DNA of 64,000 nucleotides from Sediminibacterium ginsengisoli (lineage in GTDB: Bacteria; Bacteroidota; Bacteroidia; Chitinophagales; Chitinophagaceae), in assembly GCF_900167075.1 (NCBI RefSeq), contig NZ_FUWH01000001.1, forward strand, positions 372,001 through 436,000. The letters run 5' to 3'. The translations under genes were made by a program, and so were the position numbers. How positions within the stretch are numbered: the stretch's first letter is position 1; the number at the start of each line of letters is the position of its first letter. The notes under the pieces were generated by a model. The model had not been told where the DNA came from, ran no database searches, and was given only the letters and a program-made list of their open reading frames with translations. Shown here piece after piece: positions 35,390 through 44,590 of the stretch.

Positions 35390-35487
35390 GGCTGGCATAA
35401 TATTTATAGCAGCGAACTTTTTTGCTTTTACTGTGGCTTGTTGATTTACAGGCTGTTAAATAAGTAAATAATGAGTATTTTGCGGAT

Positions 35488-36762
35488 ATGATCCTTATAG
35501 TGGATGATCGCCCCGAGAATATCCTCTCGCTGAAAAGTTTCCTCGAATTGCACCAGTTCGAGGTTGATACTGCTGCATCCGGAGAGGAAGCGCTTAAAAA
35601 AGTACTGAACACCCCCTACTTCCTCATTATCCTGGATGTACAGATGCCGGGCATGGATGGTTTTGAAGTTGCTGAAGCCATTTCCGGTTACAGCAAGGCA
35701 AAAGACACGCCCATCATTTTTCTCAGCGCTGTGAGCACGGAGAAACGTTTTATCACACAGGGCTATACTTCCGGCGGTGTGGATTATGTAACCAAACCTT
35801 TCGATCCGGATATCCTGCTGCTTAAAGTGAAAACTTTCTACCGCATTCACGTGCAGAAGAAAGCACTGAGCGATATGCAGGATGAACTGAAGAAAGAGAT
35901 CGAGATCCGTAAGCATGCCGAAATGGAGCTGAACCTTGTGAACCAGCTGCTGGAGCAAAGGGTAGCTGAACGCACGGAAGAACTGAAAAACACCAACGAG
36001 ATCCTCGCCAAGAAAAATACCGAGCTCCAGCAGTTCGCTTATGTTTCTTCGCATGATCTGAAAGAACCGCTGCGCAAGATCCAGATCTTCAGCAATATCA
36101 TCCATGATAAATACCTGCAGAATAATCCCGAAGCAAGCGATTATATCAACCGCATCATTTCCTCTTCAAGCAGGATGACCACACTGATCAACGACATCCT
36201 CGAATATTCGAGGCTTACCGTTAAGAATGATTTCCGCAATATGGATATCAACCTGATCGTAAATGGTGTGATCGCAGACCTGGACATTTTTATCCAGGAG
36301 AAAAAAGCGGAAATCACCGTAGCGCCCTTCCCGCTGATGATGGTGATTCCCGTTCAGATCCGTCAGTTGTTCCAGAACATTATCAGTAATGCGCTGAAAT
36401 TCTCCCGCCCTGATATTGCCGTTAAGATTAATATCAACGCTGAAATCATTGCCGAGAAGTCTTTCTCTTCGCCGGCAGTTCCCGTAGAAGAGGCGGAATA
36501 CTGCCGTATCAGTATCAGCGATAACGGGATCGGTTTTAATGAATTGTATATCGATAAGATTTTTGCCATATTCCAGCGCCTGCATTCGAAAGACGAATAT
36601 GCCGGAACGGGAATAGGGCTGGCCATCGTTAAAAAAATTGTAGACAATCATAACGGCCTTATCCAGGCATGCAGCAAGCCCGGAGAAGGTGCTGTGTTCA
36701 CCATAGTGCTGCCACTTACCCAATCCATTACTCATCCATCTTCAGAAACCATATCCGCATGA
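35488..36762 (+). CDS. Receiver-histidine kinase (REC-HisKA-HATPase)
   Basis: The 424-residue cytosolic protein has an N-terminal receiver with phospho-acceptor Asp50 (ILDVQMPGMDG) and a coiled-coil of about 45 residues. A HisKA domain with His189 in SSHDLKEPLRK and an HATPase_c domain with DNGIGFNE and the GTGIGLAIV box follow. A receiver in front of a kinase lets another kinase set its activity. The stop overlaps the next start (ATGA), so it is the first gene of the signalling operon that runs to 43064. Confidence 0.92.
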   Translation: MILIVDDRPENILSLKSFLELHQFEVDTAASGEEALKKVLNTPYFLIILDVQMPGMDGFEVAEAISGYSKAKDTPIIFLSAVSTEKRFITQGYTSGGVDYVTKPFDPDILLLKVKTFYRIHVQKKALSDMQDELKKEIEIRKHAEMELNLVNQLLEQRVAERTEELKNTNEILAKKNTELQQFAYVSSHDLKEPLRKIQIFSNIIHDKYLQNNPEASDYINRIISSSSRMTTLINDILEYSRLTVKNDFRNMDINLIVNGVIADLDIFIQEKKAEITVAPFPLMMVIPVQIRQLFQNIISNALKFSRPDIAVKININAEIIAEKSFSSPAVPVEEAEYCRISISDNGIGFNELYIDKIFAIFQRLHSKDEYAGTGIGLAIVKKIVDNHNGLIQACSKPGEGAVFTIVLPLTQSITHPSSETISA

Positions 36763-39700
36763 AATCTTCTTTAAAAAGGAACCTGATCATTGGCTTCGGT
36801 TTTTCGCTTGTACTGTTGATCGTCAGCTCAGTCGCTTCTTATGTAAGCATCCGCAACCTGCTCGACAGTGTAAAAGCTGTTCAGCATACCGGAGATGTGA
36901 TTGAAAGACTCGAACGGACGCTTTCTATCCTGAAAGATGCCGAGACGGGTCAGCGCGGTTTCCTGCTCACGGGTAAAGAGGCATATCTGGAGCCCTACAA
37001 TGGTGCATATGACCGGGCATTGAACGAGCTGCAGCAGTTGCGTCAGCTTACGGTTGACAATGCTGCGCAGCAGGCCAATGTGGAAGACCTCAATGATGTG
37101 ATCGTGCTACGGCTGAAAATGCTGTCTTCACTGATCTCAAAAAGAAAGGCCGGCCAGCAGCTTGATGAGACGGAACTCGAAAAAGGTAAAGAATACATGG
37201 ATGAGGCGCGCAGGCTTGTTGCCGTTATGCGTGGCCGTGAAAGAGACCTGCTTGCCACACGCGTGGAAAAGCTGGATCGGTTTGCCTCCAACACTCCTTT
37301 GCTGATCCTGCTCGCAGCAGCAATGTCTGTGATTATCACGGTCATCTTCTTCATACGCATCACCAACGATTTTGACAGGCGTTCGAAACTCCAGAAAGAG
37401 CTGGAAGATAAAGACGCCGATATTTCAAGACGCATTTCACTGATCGAAGGCATTGCTGAAAAAGTATCTTCCGGCGACTATGCCATCCGGGTTAAAGATG
37501 AAGGCAGTGACGGGCTCGGGAATCTCGCTGCATCGCTCAATAAAATGGCCGGTTCGCTGCAGCATTCTTTTTCATTGCTGTCGGATAAGGAATGGCTGCA
37601 GGCAGGTGTGGCAAAAGTAAATACAGAGATCATCGGGGAGATGGATATGGAAACACTGGCATCAAAGTCGATTGCGTTCATTGCTTCTTATACGCATAGT
37701 ATCGTCGGTGCTTTATATATCTGTGAACATGATGAACGCTATGTTTTTGCAGGAGGCTATGCATTCGCCGGCGCGCGGAACAGGGTGATCAGACTTGGTG
37801 AGGGAACAGTTGGTCAGGCTGGTGCCAGTAGACAGACGATTCTTCTTACAGACATTAAAGATGAGAATGTTATGCTGAGTTTTGCAGCCGGCCAGGTAAA
37901 GCCGAGTTGCATTATAGCTGTACCTGTATTCTTCGAAAACAACGTCATCGCAGTGATGGAATTTGCGGCGCTGCATACCTACACCGAAAATGAAATGACA
38001 TTCTTTAAAGACGTGGCATACAATATCGGCATTGCGGTGAACGGCGTTGAGAACCGGAAAAAGCTGCAGAACCTGCTGGAAGAAACGCAATCGCAGTCTG
38101 AAGAACTGCAGGCACAACATACCGAACTGGAAAATATCAATGAAGAACTGGAAATGCAGGCGCAGAAACTGCAGGCTTCTGAAGAAGAGCTGAAAGTACA
38201 GCAGGAAGAACTGCTGCAGGCTAACCAGGAACTGGAAGAAAGATCGCGCATGCTGGAAGAGAAAAACCAGCTGATCGTTGAACGTAACCAGGAAATACAG
38301 ATGAAGGCAGAACAGCTTGCGCTGAGTACAAAATATAAATCGGAGTTCCTTGCCAATATGTCGCATGAACTGCGCACGCCGCTGAATTCGATATTGCTGT
38401 TGTCGAGACTGATGTCTGAGAACAACCAGCAGAATCTTTCAGACGAGCAGGTTGAATATGCCCGGGTGATCCAGAGCTCCGGTCAGGGCTTGCTGGTACT
38501 GATCAATGAAATACTGGATCTCTCCAAGATCGAGGCCGGCAAAATGGAACTGCAGGTAGAACCGGTGCCGGTTCGGGAAGTGGCCAATTCCCTGCAGTCT
38601 TTATTCCAGCCCCTGGCCGAAGACAAAAGGATCGGCTTCAGGATGGAGATCGGGCAGGACGTACCCGAAATGGTAGAGACCGACCGGCTGCGCCTGGAAC
38701 AGATCCTCAAAAATTTCATTTCCAACGCACTCAAATTTACCTCCAAAGGATATGTAGCGCTTGGTATCCGTTCGCACGAAAAAGACAGGCATATCGTATT
38801 GTTTTCTGTAAAGGATACAGGTATCGGTATTTCAAAAGACAAGCAGGACCTGATTTTCGAAGCTTTCCAGCAGGAAGATGGTTCAACACGCCGCAAATAC
38901 GGCGGCACCGGCTTAGGGCTTTCTATCAGTCGCGAACTGACCAAACTGCTCGGCGGACAAATAGAACTCAGAAGTGAACCCGGTGAAGGCAGTGAGTTCA
39001 TACTTATACTGCCGATCACATTCGATCGCCGGCTGCTGGAGAACCAGCCCGTTGAAATACTCCCGGCGAAAGAGCAGCGCGACGAATCGCTCGCGGACAG
39101 AAAAGAAGAAACGCCGCGTTACCTGAGCGATTTTGTACCTGCAGATGTGCCGGATGACAGAGAGCAGATCAGGCAGGGGGATAAGGTGATTCTCATCGTT
39201 GAAGATGATACTGCGTTTGCAATGTCGATGCTTGAATTTACCCGGCAGCAGGGTTACAAAGGTGTGGTTTGTGTGCGCGGTGACGAGGCATTGTCATTCG
39301 CGAAGCAATATCATCCTGCGGGCATCCTGCTCGACATTCAGCTGCCCGTGAAAGATGGTATGGAAGTGATGGATGAACTGAAGACCGATCCGGCTACCAA
39401 ACATATACCGGTCCATATGATGTCGTCTTACGAAATGCGTTACAAGAGTCTTTCGAAAGGTGCGGTAGACTTCATCAGCAAACCTTTTGCATTCGATCGG
39501 ATGCAGGATGTATTTGAAAAGCTCAATTATATCCTTACTAAAAATCCGCAGAAAGTCCTGATCGTTGAAGAAAATAAAAAGCATGCAAAAGCATTGGCTT
39601 ACTTCCTGGAGACCTATAACGTGAACGCAGAAATAAAAAGCTCAGTGAACGATGGCATACAGGCATTACTGGGGCAGGAGATCAACTGTGTGATATTGGA

Positions 39701-40361
39701 TATGGGTGTTCCTGACCAGAAAGGATATGATACGCTGGAAGAAGTGAAGAAGACGCCCGGTCTTGAAGGCTTGCCTATCATCATCTTTACGGGTAAAAGT
39801 CTTTCGAAAAATGAGGAAATGCGGATCCGTCAGTATGCAGATTCTATTGTGATCAAAACGGCACATTCCTACCAAAGGATTAAGGACGAAGTATCGCTTT
39901 TCCTGCACCTGGTAGAAGAGAATACCAAGCCATCCGTAACCACGCAATACCGCAAACTTGGCGCGCTGAATGAAGTGCTTAGCGGGAAGACTGTACTGAT
40001 TGCAGATGATGATGTCCGCAATATTTATTCGCTCACGCGGGCACTGGAAAGCTTCAATATGAATGTGCTTTCTGCGATAGACGGAAAGGAAGCCATGAAA
40101 CGCCTGGCTGAGCATCCGGATACGGATATAGTGCTGATGGACATGATGATGCCTGAAATGGATGGTTACGAAACAACACGCGAGATCAAGAAAGACCGGA
40201 ACCTGAAACATATCCCCGTGATCGCAGTAACTGCGAAAGCGATGCTTGGCGATCGCGAGAAATGCATCAGGGCGGGCGCATCTGATTATATTACCAAACC
40301 GGTAGATATAGACCAGCTGCTGTCGCTGCTGCGGGTATGGCTGTATGATGTAAAAGCTTAA
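36759..40361 (+). CDS. CHASE3-HAMP-GAF hybrid histidine kinase with three receivers
   Basis: The 1200-residue protein has two membrane helices (about 8-30 and 178-198) around a CHASE3 sensor with DAETGQRGFLLTG. HAMP-like and GAF domains, a coiled-coil of about 90 residues, HisKA with His536 in MSHELRTPLN, and HATPase_c follow. Three receivers close the protein, with Asp859, Asp981 and Asp1128. The second receiver has Glu-Glu where Asp pairs normally bind metal (IVEENKK), so its phosphorylation may differ. Start is ATG 36759, overlapping the previous stop. CHASE3 kinases of this build often act with CheR/CheB-type genes, as here. Confidence 0.93.
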   Translation: MKSSLKRNLIIGFGFSLVLLIVSSVASYVSIRNLLDSVKAVQHTGDVIERLERTLSILKDAETGQRGFLLTGKEAYLEPYNGAYDRALNELQQLRQLTVDNAAQQANVEDLNDVIVLRLKMLSSLISKRKAGQQLDETELEKGKEYMDEARRLVAVMRGRERDLLATRVEKLDRFASNTPLLILLAAAMSVIITVIFFIRITNDFDRRSKLQKELEDKDADISRRISLIEGIAEKVSSGDYAIRVKDEGSDGLGNLAASLNKMAGSLQHSFSLLSDKEWLQAGVAKVNTEIIGEMDMETLASKSIAFIASYTHSIVGALYICEHDERYVFAGGYAFAGARNRVIRLGEGTVGQAGASRQTILLTDIKDENVMLSFAAGQVKPSCIIAVPVFFENNVIAVMEFAALHTYTENEMTFFKDVAYNIGIAVNGVENRKKLQNLLEETQSQSEELQAQHTELENINEELEMQAQKLQASEEELKVQQEELLQANQELEERSRMLEEKNQLIVERNQEIQMKAEQLALSTKYKSEFLANMSHELRTPLNSILLLSRLMSENNQQNLSDEQVEYARVIQSSGQGLLVLINEILDLSKIEAGKMELQVEPVPVREVANSLQSLFQPLAEDKRIGFRMEIGQDVPEMVETDRLRLEQILKNFISNALKFTSKGYVALGIRSHEKDRHIVLFSVKDTGIGISKDKQDLIFEAFQQEDGSTRRKYGGTGLGLSISRELTKLLGGQIELRSEPGEGSEFILILPITFDRRLLENQPVEILPAKEQRDESLADRKEETPRYLSDFVPADVPDDREQIRQGDKVILIVEDDTAFAMSMLEFTRQQGYKGVVCVRGDEALSFAKQYHPAGILLDIQLPVKDGMEVMDELKTDPATKHIPVHMMSSYEMRYKSLSKGAVDFISKPFAFDRMQDVFEKLNYILTKNPQKVLIVEENKKHAKALAYFLETYNVNAEIKSSVNDGIQALLGQEINCVILDMGVPDQKGYDTLEEVKKTPGLEGLPIIIFTGKSLSKNEEMRIRQYADSIVIKTAHSYQRIKDEVSLFLHLVEENTKPSVTTQYRKLGALNEVLSGKTVLIADDDVRNIYSLTRALESFNMNVLSAIDGKEAMKRLAEHPDTDIVLMDMMMPEMDGYETTREIKKDRNLKHIPVIAVTAKAMLGDREKCIRAGASDYITKPVDIDQLLSLLRVWLYDVKA

Positions 40362-40370
40362 ACAGAACTT

Positions 40371-40742
40371 ATGAAACCTGGTTCAGAAATACTGATCATC
40401 GATGATGATCCGCGTAACATATTCGCTTTATCAGCCGTGCTGCGTGCGAAAGGTTACCAGTGCCGGTCGGTTACCGGTATGAAGGAAGCTTTCGGACTGA
40501 TGCGGACCGAGAAAAATATCGGCATTATCCTGCTGGATATGATGATGCCTGGTATCGATGGTTACCAGGCTATCCCGATGATCAAGGCAACAGAAGGTTA
40601 TGAGCATGTGCCGGTGGTTGCAGTAACCGCGCAGGCCATGGCGGGCGATCGCGAGCGTTGTCTTGCCGCCGGTGCAAATGACTATATTTCAAAACCCGTA
40701 AACATAGACGAATTGCAGGCTGTTCTGCAATCTTACCAGTGA
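40371..40742 (+). CDS. Stand-alone response regulator receiver
   Basis: The 123-residue protein is one receiver domain with acidic pair IDDDPRN, phospho-acceptor Asp56 in LLDMMMPGIDG, Thr in AVTAQAMAG and the conserved Lys in ISKPVN. It is close in wording to the third receiver of the preceding kinase, suggesting local duplication. With no output domain it probably passes phosphate on or acts by protein contact. Its stop overlaps the cheR start. Confidence 0.93.
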   Translation: MKPGSEILIIDDDPRNIFALSAVLRAKGYQCRSVTGMKEAFGLMRTEKNIGIILLDMMMPGIDGYQAIPMIKATEGYEHVPVVAVTAQAMAGDRERCLAAGANDYISKPVNIDELQAVLQSYQ

Positions 40743-41569
40743 TGGAACGTGCATTGCATATACGTGATGATGAAACGGAGCAGCTGCTCAACGACGTGCA
40801 GGTGAAATACGGGTATGATTTTACCAGCTATTCGCGTGCGTCGCTGAAAAGGCGTATCAACAGGCTGCTTCTCCTGGATAAATTTCCCTCTGTTGCGGAG
40901 TTCCGGCACCATGTGCTTTCCGAAGAACAGTATATCAATCGTTTTGTGGAAGAGCTTACTGTGAACGTTACCGAAATGTTCAGGGATCCTTCCTTTTATA
41001 AAACATTGCGTAATGAAGTACTGCCCATTCTGGCTACACATCCGTTTATAAGGATCTGGCACGCGGGTTGCAGCACGGGCGAGGAAGTGTATTCGATGGC
41101 CATATTGCTGCACGAAGCAAACCTGTTGCATAAATCTTTGCTGTATGCGACAGACATCAATCCCGGTGTACTGGAAACATTAGGCAAGGGGATTTTTCCC
41201 ATGAGCCAGATGAAACAGTATTCGGAAAATTATATCGAGTCTGGCGGGAAAGAAGATTTCTCTTCTTACTATACTGCCAAGTACGACTGGGCAAAGTTCG
41301 ACGAGGTATTCGGAAGCAAAATGATCATCTCAACACATAACCTTGTGTCTGACCGTTCGTTCAATGAATTCCAGCTCATCTGCTGTCGTAATGTGCTGAT
41401 CTATTTCGATAAGCCCTTACAGGATAAAGTGCTGGATCTTTTCAATGAAAGCCTGGAGCCGCTCGGTTTCCTGGCGCTCGGCTCTAAGGAGAACCTGAAG
41501 TTTGCGCCTGTGGGCCGGCGATTCAAACAGTTCACCGGAAAGGAAAAGATATGGAGAAAGATAAAGTGA
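40742..41569 (+). CDS. cheR: CheR-type protein-glutamate methyltransferase
   Basis: The 275-residue protein has the CheR N-terminal helical domain and a SAM-dependent methyltransferase domain with WHAGCSTGEEVYSMAI (SAM loop), ATDIN and CRNVLIYFD. It would methylate glutamates of a receptor or receptor-like protein. No classical chemoreceptor or CheA/CheW gene is in the window, so the target may be a kinase of this operon. ATG 40742 shares its base with the stop of the receiver gene. Confidence 0.9.
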   Translation: MERALHIRDDETEQLLNDVQVKYGYDFTSYSRASLKRRINRLLLLDKFPSVAEFRHHVLSEEQYINRFVEELTVNVTEMFRDPSFYKTLRNEVLPILATHPFIRIWHAGCSTGEEVYSMAILLHEANLLHKSLLYATDINPGVLETLGKGIFPMSQMKQYSENYIESGGKEDFSSYYTAKYDWAKFDEVFGSKMIISTHNLVSDRSFNEFQLICCRNVLIYFDKPLQDKVLDLFNESLEPLGFLALGSKENLKFAPVGRRFKQFTGKEKIWRKIK

Positions 41570-42129
41570 GATCATCCTGTTGCCTGGCTGTGATCGGTGG
41601 TTCGGCCGGCAGCCTGGATGCGATCCTGAAAATATTACCCTGCCTCAACACTGGAGCTGCTTATGCTGTTGTGATCGTACAACACCGTAAGCCGCTGCAG
41701 GATTCTCCGCTGGCGGATATTCTTTCTGACAAAACAGGCTGGAGCGTAAAGGAAGTGGAAGAAAAAGAAACAGTCACGCCGGGTACCGTTTATATTGCTC
41801 CCGCAGATTATCACCTGCTGTTTGAGACTGATCACAGCTTTTCACTCGATGCCTCGGAAAAGGTCAATTACAGCCGCCCCAGTATTGATGTCACTTTTGA
41901 GTCTGCAGCTGATGTATATGGTTCCTCGGTGATCGGTATCCTGCTTTCAGGTGCCAATGCAGATGGTGTGGAAGGCTTACAGAAGATCAGGGATGCAGGC
42001 GGTATCTGTATTGTGCAGGACCCGGCTACGGCAGAAGTTTCCTATATGCCAGCCGAAGCATTACGCAGGCTGCAGCCAGACCTTGTATTGCCGGCCGAAG
42101 GAATTGGTATGTACCTGAATGCCATTTGA
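41551..42129 (+). CDS. cheB: CheB-type methylesterase without receiver domain
   Basis: The 192-residue protein is only the CheB catalytic domain. The triad is visible as Ser in GGSAGSLD, His in VQHRKP and Asp in GANADG. It lacks the N-terminal receiver of chemotaxis CheB, so its control must come from elsewhere, perhaps from the stand-alone receiver two genes upstream. It overlaps cheR by 19 bases. Confidence 0.92.
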   Translation: MEKDKVRSSCCLAVIGGSAGSLDAILKILPCLNTGAAYAVVIVQHRKPLQDSPLADILSDKTGWSVKEVEEKETVTPGTVYIAPADYHLLFETDHSFSLDASEKVNYSRPSIDVTFESAADVYGSSVIGILLSGANADGVEGLQKIRDAGGICIVQDPATAEVSYMPAEALRRLQPDLVLPAEGIGMYLNAI

Positions 42130-42155
42130 GTTGTATCTTGGAAAAAAGAACAGGC

Positions 42156-43064
42156 ATGCGCAGACGTTTTCATCCGTTTTTATTCATTATTACTTGTTTA
42201 ATGCTCTCCGCACAATCTATGGCAGCCACTAACCACAGGCAGGACAGTACGCTGACACAAAAGATACAGCAGCTGCTAAGCGGTCAGCAGGGCGTATTCG
42301 CTGTTGCCTTCAAAGACCTTGCTACCGGTGAAACAATCCTGATCAACGAAAAGACGATGTTTCATGCAGCAAGTACCATGAAAACACCTGTGATGATCGA
42401 ATTGTACAAACAGGCTGCTGCCGGTACATTCTCGTTGCAGGATTCGGCGCTGGTCCGGAATGAATTTAAAAGCATTGTAGACGGCAGCCTTTACCGTCTT
42501 GATTCTGCGGTTGACAGCCAGCGCGAACTGTACCGCCGGGAAGGAGAGCGGCTTTCATTGAACGAACTCATCTACCAGATGATCATCCGCAGCGGTAACC
42601 TTGCCACCAACATCCTTATTGAAATCCTTGACGGAAAAAAAATAACGGCCACCATGCGCGAACTGGGTGCGCCTGATATCCAGGTGCTGCGTGGCGTGGA
42701 AGACCAGAAAGCCTTTGACCAGGGACTGAACAATACCACCACGGCTTATGACCAGATGAAAATCTATGAAGCGCTCGCAAACGGAAAAGCAGTGAATAAA
42801 GACGCTTCTGATGCAATGATCCGTATCCTGCTCGACCAGCAGCATAATACCGTGATCCCTGCATTGCTTCCGAAAGATGTGAAAGTGGCACATAAGACGG
42901 GGTCAATCACCAGTGTGCATCACGATGCAGGTATTGTTTTTCTTCCGGACGGCCGTAAATATGTCCTGGCATTATTGTCGGCAAAATTCACTTCAGATAA
43001 AGAAGCTACAGGGGCAATGGCACGTGTGTCGCAGCTTGTTTACCGGTATATGACCGGTAAGTAG
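42156..43064 (+). CDS. Class A beta-lactamase-like serine hydrolase
   Basis: The 302-residue protein has a signal peptide (through SAQSMA) and class A motifs: Ser73-x-x-Lys in STMK, SGN in place of SDN, a Glu-containing omega region GVEDQKAFDQGLNN, and HKTGS. All catalytic motifs are present, so hydrolysis of beta-lactams in the periplasm is possible. A DD-peptidase-like housekeeping role is the alternative. It follows cheB by 26 bp, and so is probably part of the signalling operon. Start is ATG 42156, not the TTG upstream, because this places the signal at the N-terminus. Confidence 0.88.
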   Translation: MRRRFHPFLFIITCLMLSAQSMAATNHRQDSTLTQKIQQLLSGQQGVFAVAFKDLATGETILINEKTMFHAASTMKTPVMIELYKQAAAGTFSLQDSALVRNEFKSIVDGSLYRLDSAVDSQRELYRREGERLSLNELIYQMIIRSGNLATNILIEILDGKKITATMRELGAPDIQVLRGVEDQKAFDQGLNNTTTAYDQMKIYEALANGKAVNKDASDAMIRILLDQQHNTVIPALLPKDVKVAHKTGSITSVHHDAGIVFLPDGRKYVLALLSAKFTSDKEATGAMARVSQLVYRYMTGK

Positions 43065-43197
43065 AAAAGGGCTTTGCCGGCTGATGACGATCTGGCTAAA
43101 TAAAAGGCATATACGATTGAACAGGTTTACAGCAGCTAGTCTTATCTTGTTGCTGACCGGTCATTCATGCCGGTAATATTTCAAATGCTGCCGCTAT

Positions 43198-44553
43198 ATG
43201 AAAAGAACACTGCATATTGTTTTATTGTTCCTGTTTGCCAATGCCCTCCATGCCCAGTCTTCCCAGGGCTGGCAAAATCTCTTCAATGGAAAAGACCTCA
43301 AAGGCTGGAAGCCGCTGAATGGTAAAGCAAAATTTGAAGTGCGTAACGGAGAAATTGTGGGTACTACCGTAGCCGGCGAACCCAATTCTTTTCTGGCAAC
43401 TGAAAAAGAATACGGCGATTTTATCCTCGAGTTCGAATTCCGGCTGGATCATAACATGAACTCCGGGGTGCAGTTCCGCAGCGAAAGCAAGCCGGAATAC
43501 ATGAATGGGCGGGTGCATGGTTATCAATACGAGATTGATCCTTCACCCCGGGCCTGGACTGCCGGTATTTACGATGAAGCGAGGCGAGACTGGCTTTATA
43601 CCATGGATTATAATCCCGCAGCCAAATCCGCTTTCCGCATGGGCCAGTGGAATAAATGCCGGGTAGAATGTACCGGCACGTTGATCCGGACATTCATCAA
43701 TGGTATCAGTGCGGCAAGTATTGTTGACGATATGACCCTGCGGGGTTTCATCGCGTTACAGGTACATGCGATCGGCAAGAGTGATCCTCCGGGCAGGGAG
43801 ATCCGCTGGCGCAATATCCGCATACAGACATCGAACCTGAAGCCCACACCCCTTGATGATATATTCGTTGCAAACTTCATCCCCAACTCACTTTCAGAAC
43901 AGGAGAAAAAGAATGGCTATACCTTGCTGTTCGATGGTAAAACCACCAACGGCTGGCGCGGCGCGTATAAAAAACAGTTTCCTGAAAAAGGCTGGGTGGT
44001 GAAAGACGGAGCTTTACAGGTACTTCCTTCAGACGGCGGCGAAGCAACCAATGGCGGTGATATTGTTACCCTTAAAACCTATAAAGCTTTTGTATTTGAA
44101 TTCGATTTCAAACTTACCGAAGGCGCCAACAGTGGTGTGAAATACTATGTAACTGAAACCGAAGGCAACCAGGGTTCGGCTATCGGGCTTGAATACCAGG
44201 TGCTCGATGATGAAAAGCACCCCGATGCAAAACTGGGATCCATCGGTAACAGAACACTTGCCTCTTTGTATGACCTGATCCCATCGATAAAAGAACCGCG
44301 TGCCAGGAGAAAAATAGGCGAGTGGAATAAAGGTGTGATCATCGCATATCCGGATGGCCGCGTGGAGCATTTCCTGAATGGCTGGAAAATGCTGGATTAC
44401 AAAAGAGGCAGTCAGTATTTCTACGCACTGGTTGCAAAAAGTAAATATGAAAAATGGCCCAATTTCGGAATGGCGCCTGAAGGACATATCCTGCTGCAGG
44501 ATCATGGAAACAATGTGAGCTACCGCAGCATCAGGATCAGGGAACTGAACTGA
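43198..44553 (+). CDS. DUF1080 (3-keto-disaccharide hydrolase) protein, two domains
   Basis: The 451-residue protein has a signal peptide (through LHAQ) and two tandem DUF1080/LamG-like beta-sandwich domains. The first starts at GWQNLFNGKDLKGWK (about residue 25) and the second at YTLLFDGKTTNGWRG (about 240). Family members hydrolyse 3-keto-glycosides produced by oxidoreductases. The next gene encodes a Gfo/Idh/MocA oxidoreductase, so the pair fits an oxidise-then-cleave route for sugars in the periplasm. Substrate unknown. Confidence 0.85.
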   Translation: MKRTLHIVLLFLFANALHAQSSQGWQNLFNGKDLKGWKPLNGKAKFEVRNGEIVGTTVAGEPNSFLATEKEYGDFILEFEFRLDHNMNSGVQFRSESKPEYMNGRVHGYQYEIDPSPRAWTAGIYDEARRDWLYTMDYNPAAKSAFRMGQWNKCRVECTGTLIRTFINGISAASIVDDMTLRGFIALQVHAIGKSDPPGREIRWRNIRIQTSNLKPTPLDDIFVANFIPNSLSEQEKKNGYTLLFDGKTTNGWRGAYKKQFPEKGWVVKDGALQVLPSDGGEATNGGDIVTLKTYKAFVFEFDFKLTEGANSGVKYYVTETEGNQGSAIGLEYQVLDDEKHPDAKLGSIGNRTLASLYDLIPSIKEPRARRKIGEWNKGVIIAYPDGRVEHFLNGWKMLDYKRGSQYFYALVAKSKYEKWPNFGMAPEGHILLQDHGNNVSYRSIRIRELN

Positions 44554-44590
44554 TTTTACACGTTATTGATCATCACATAAAACGATTGTT

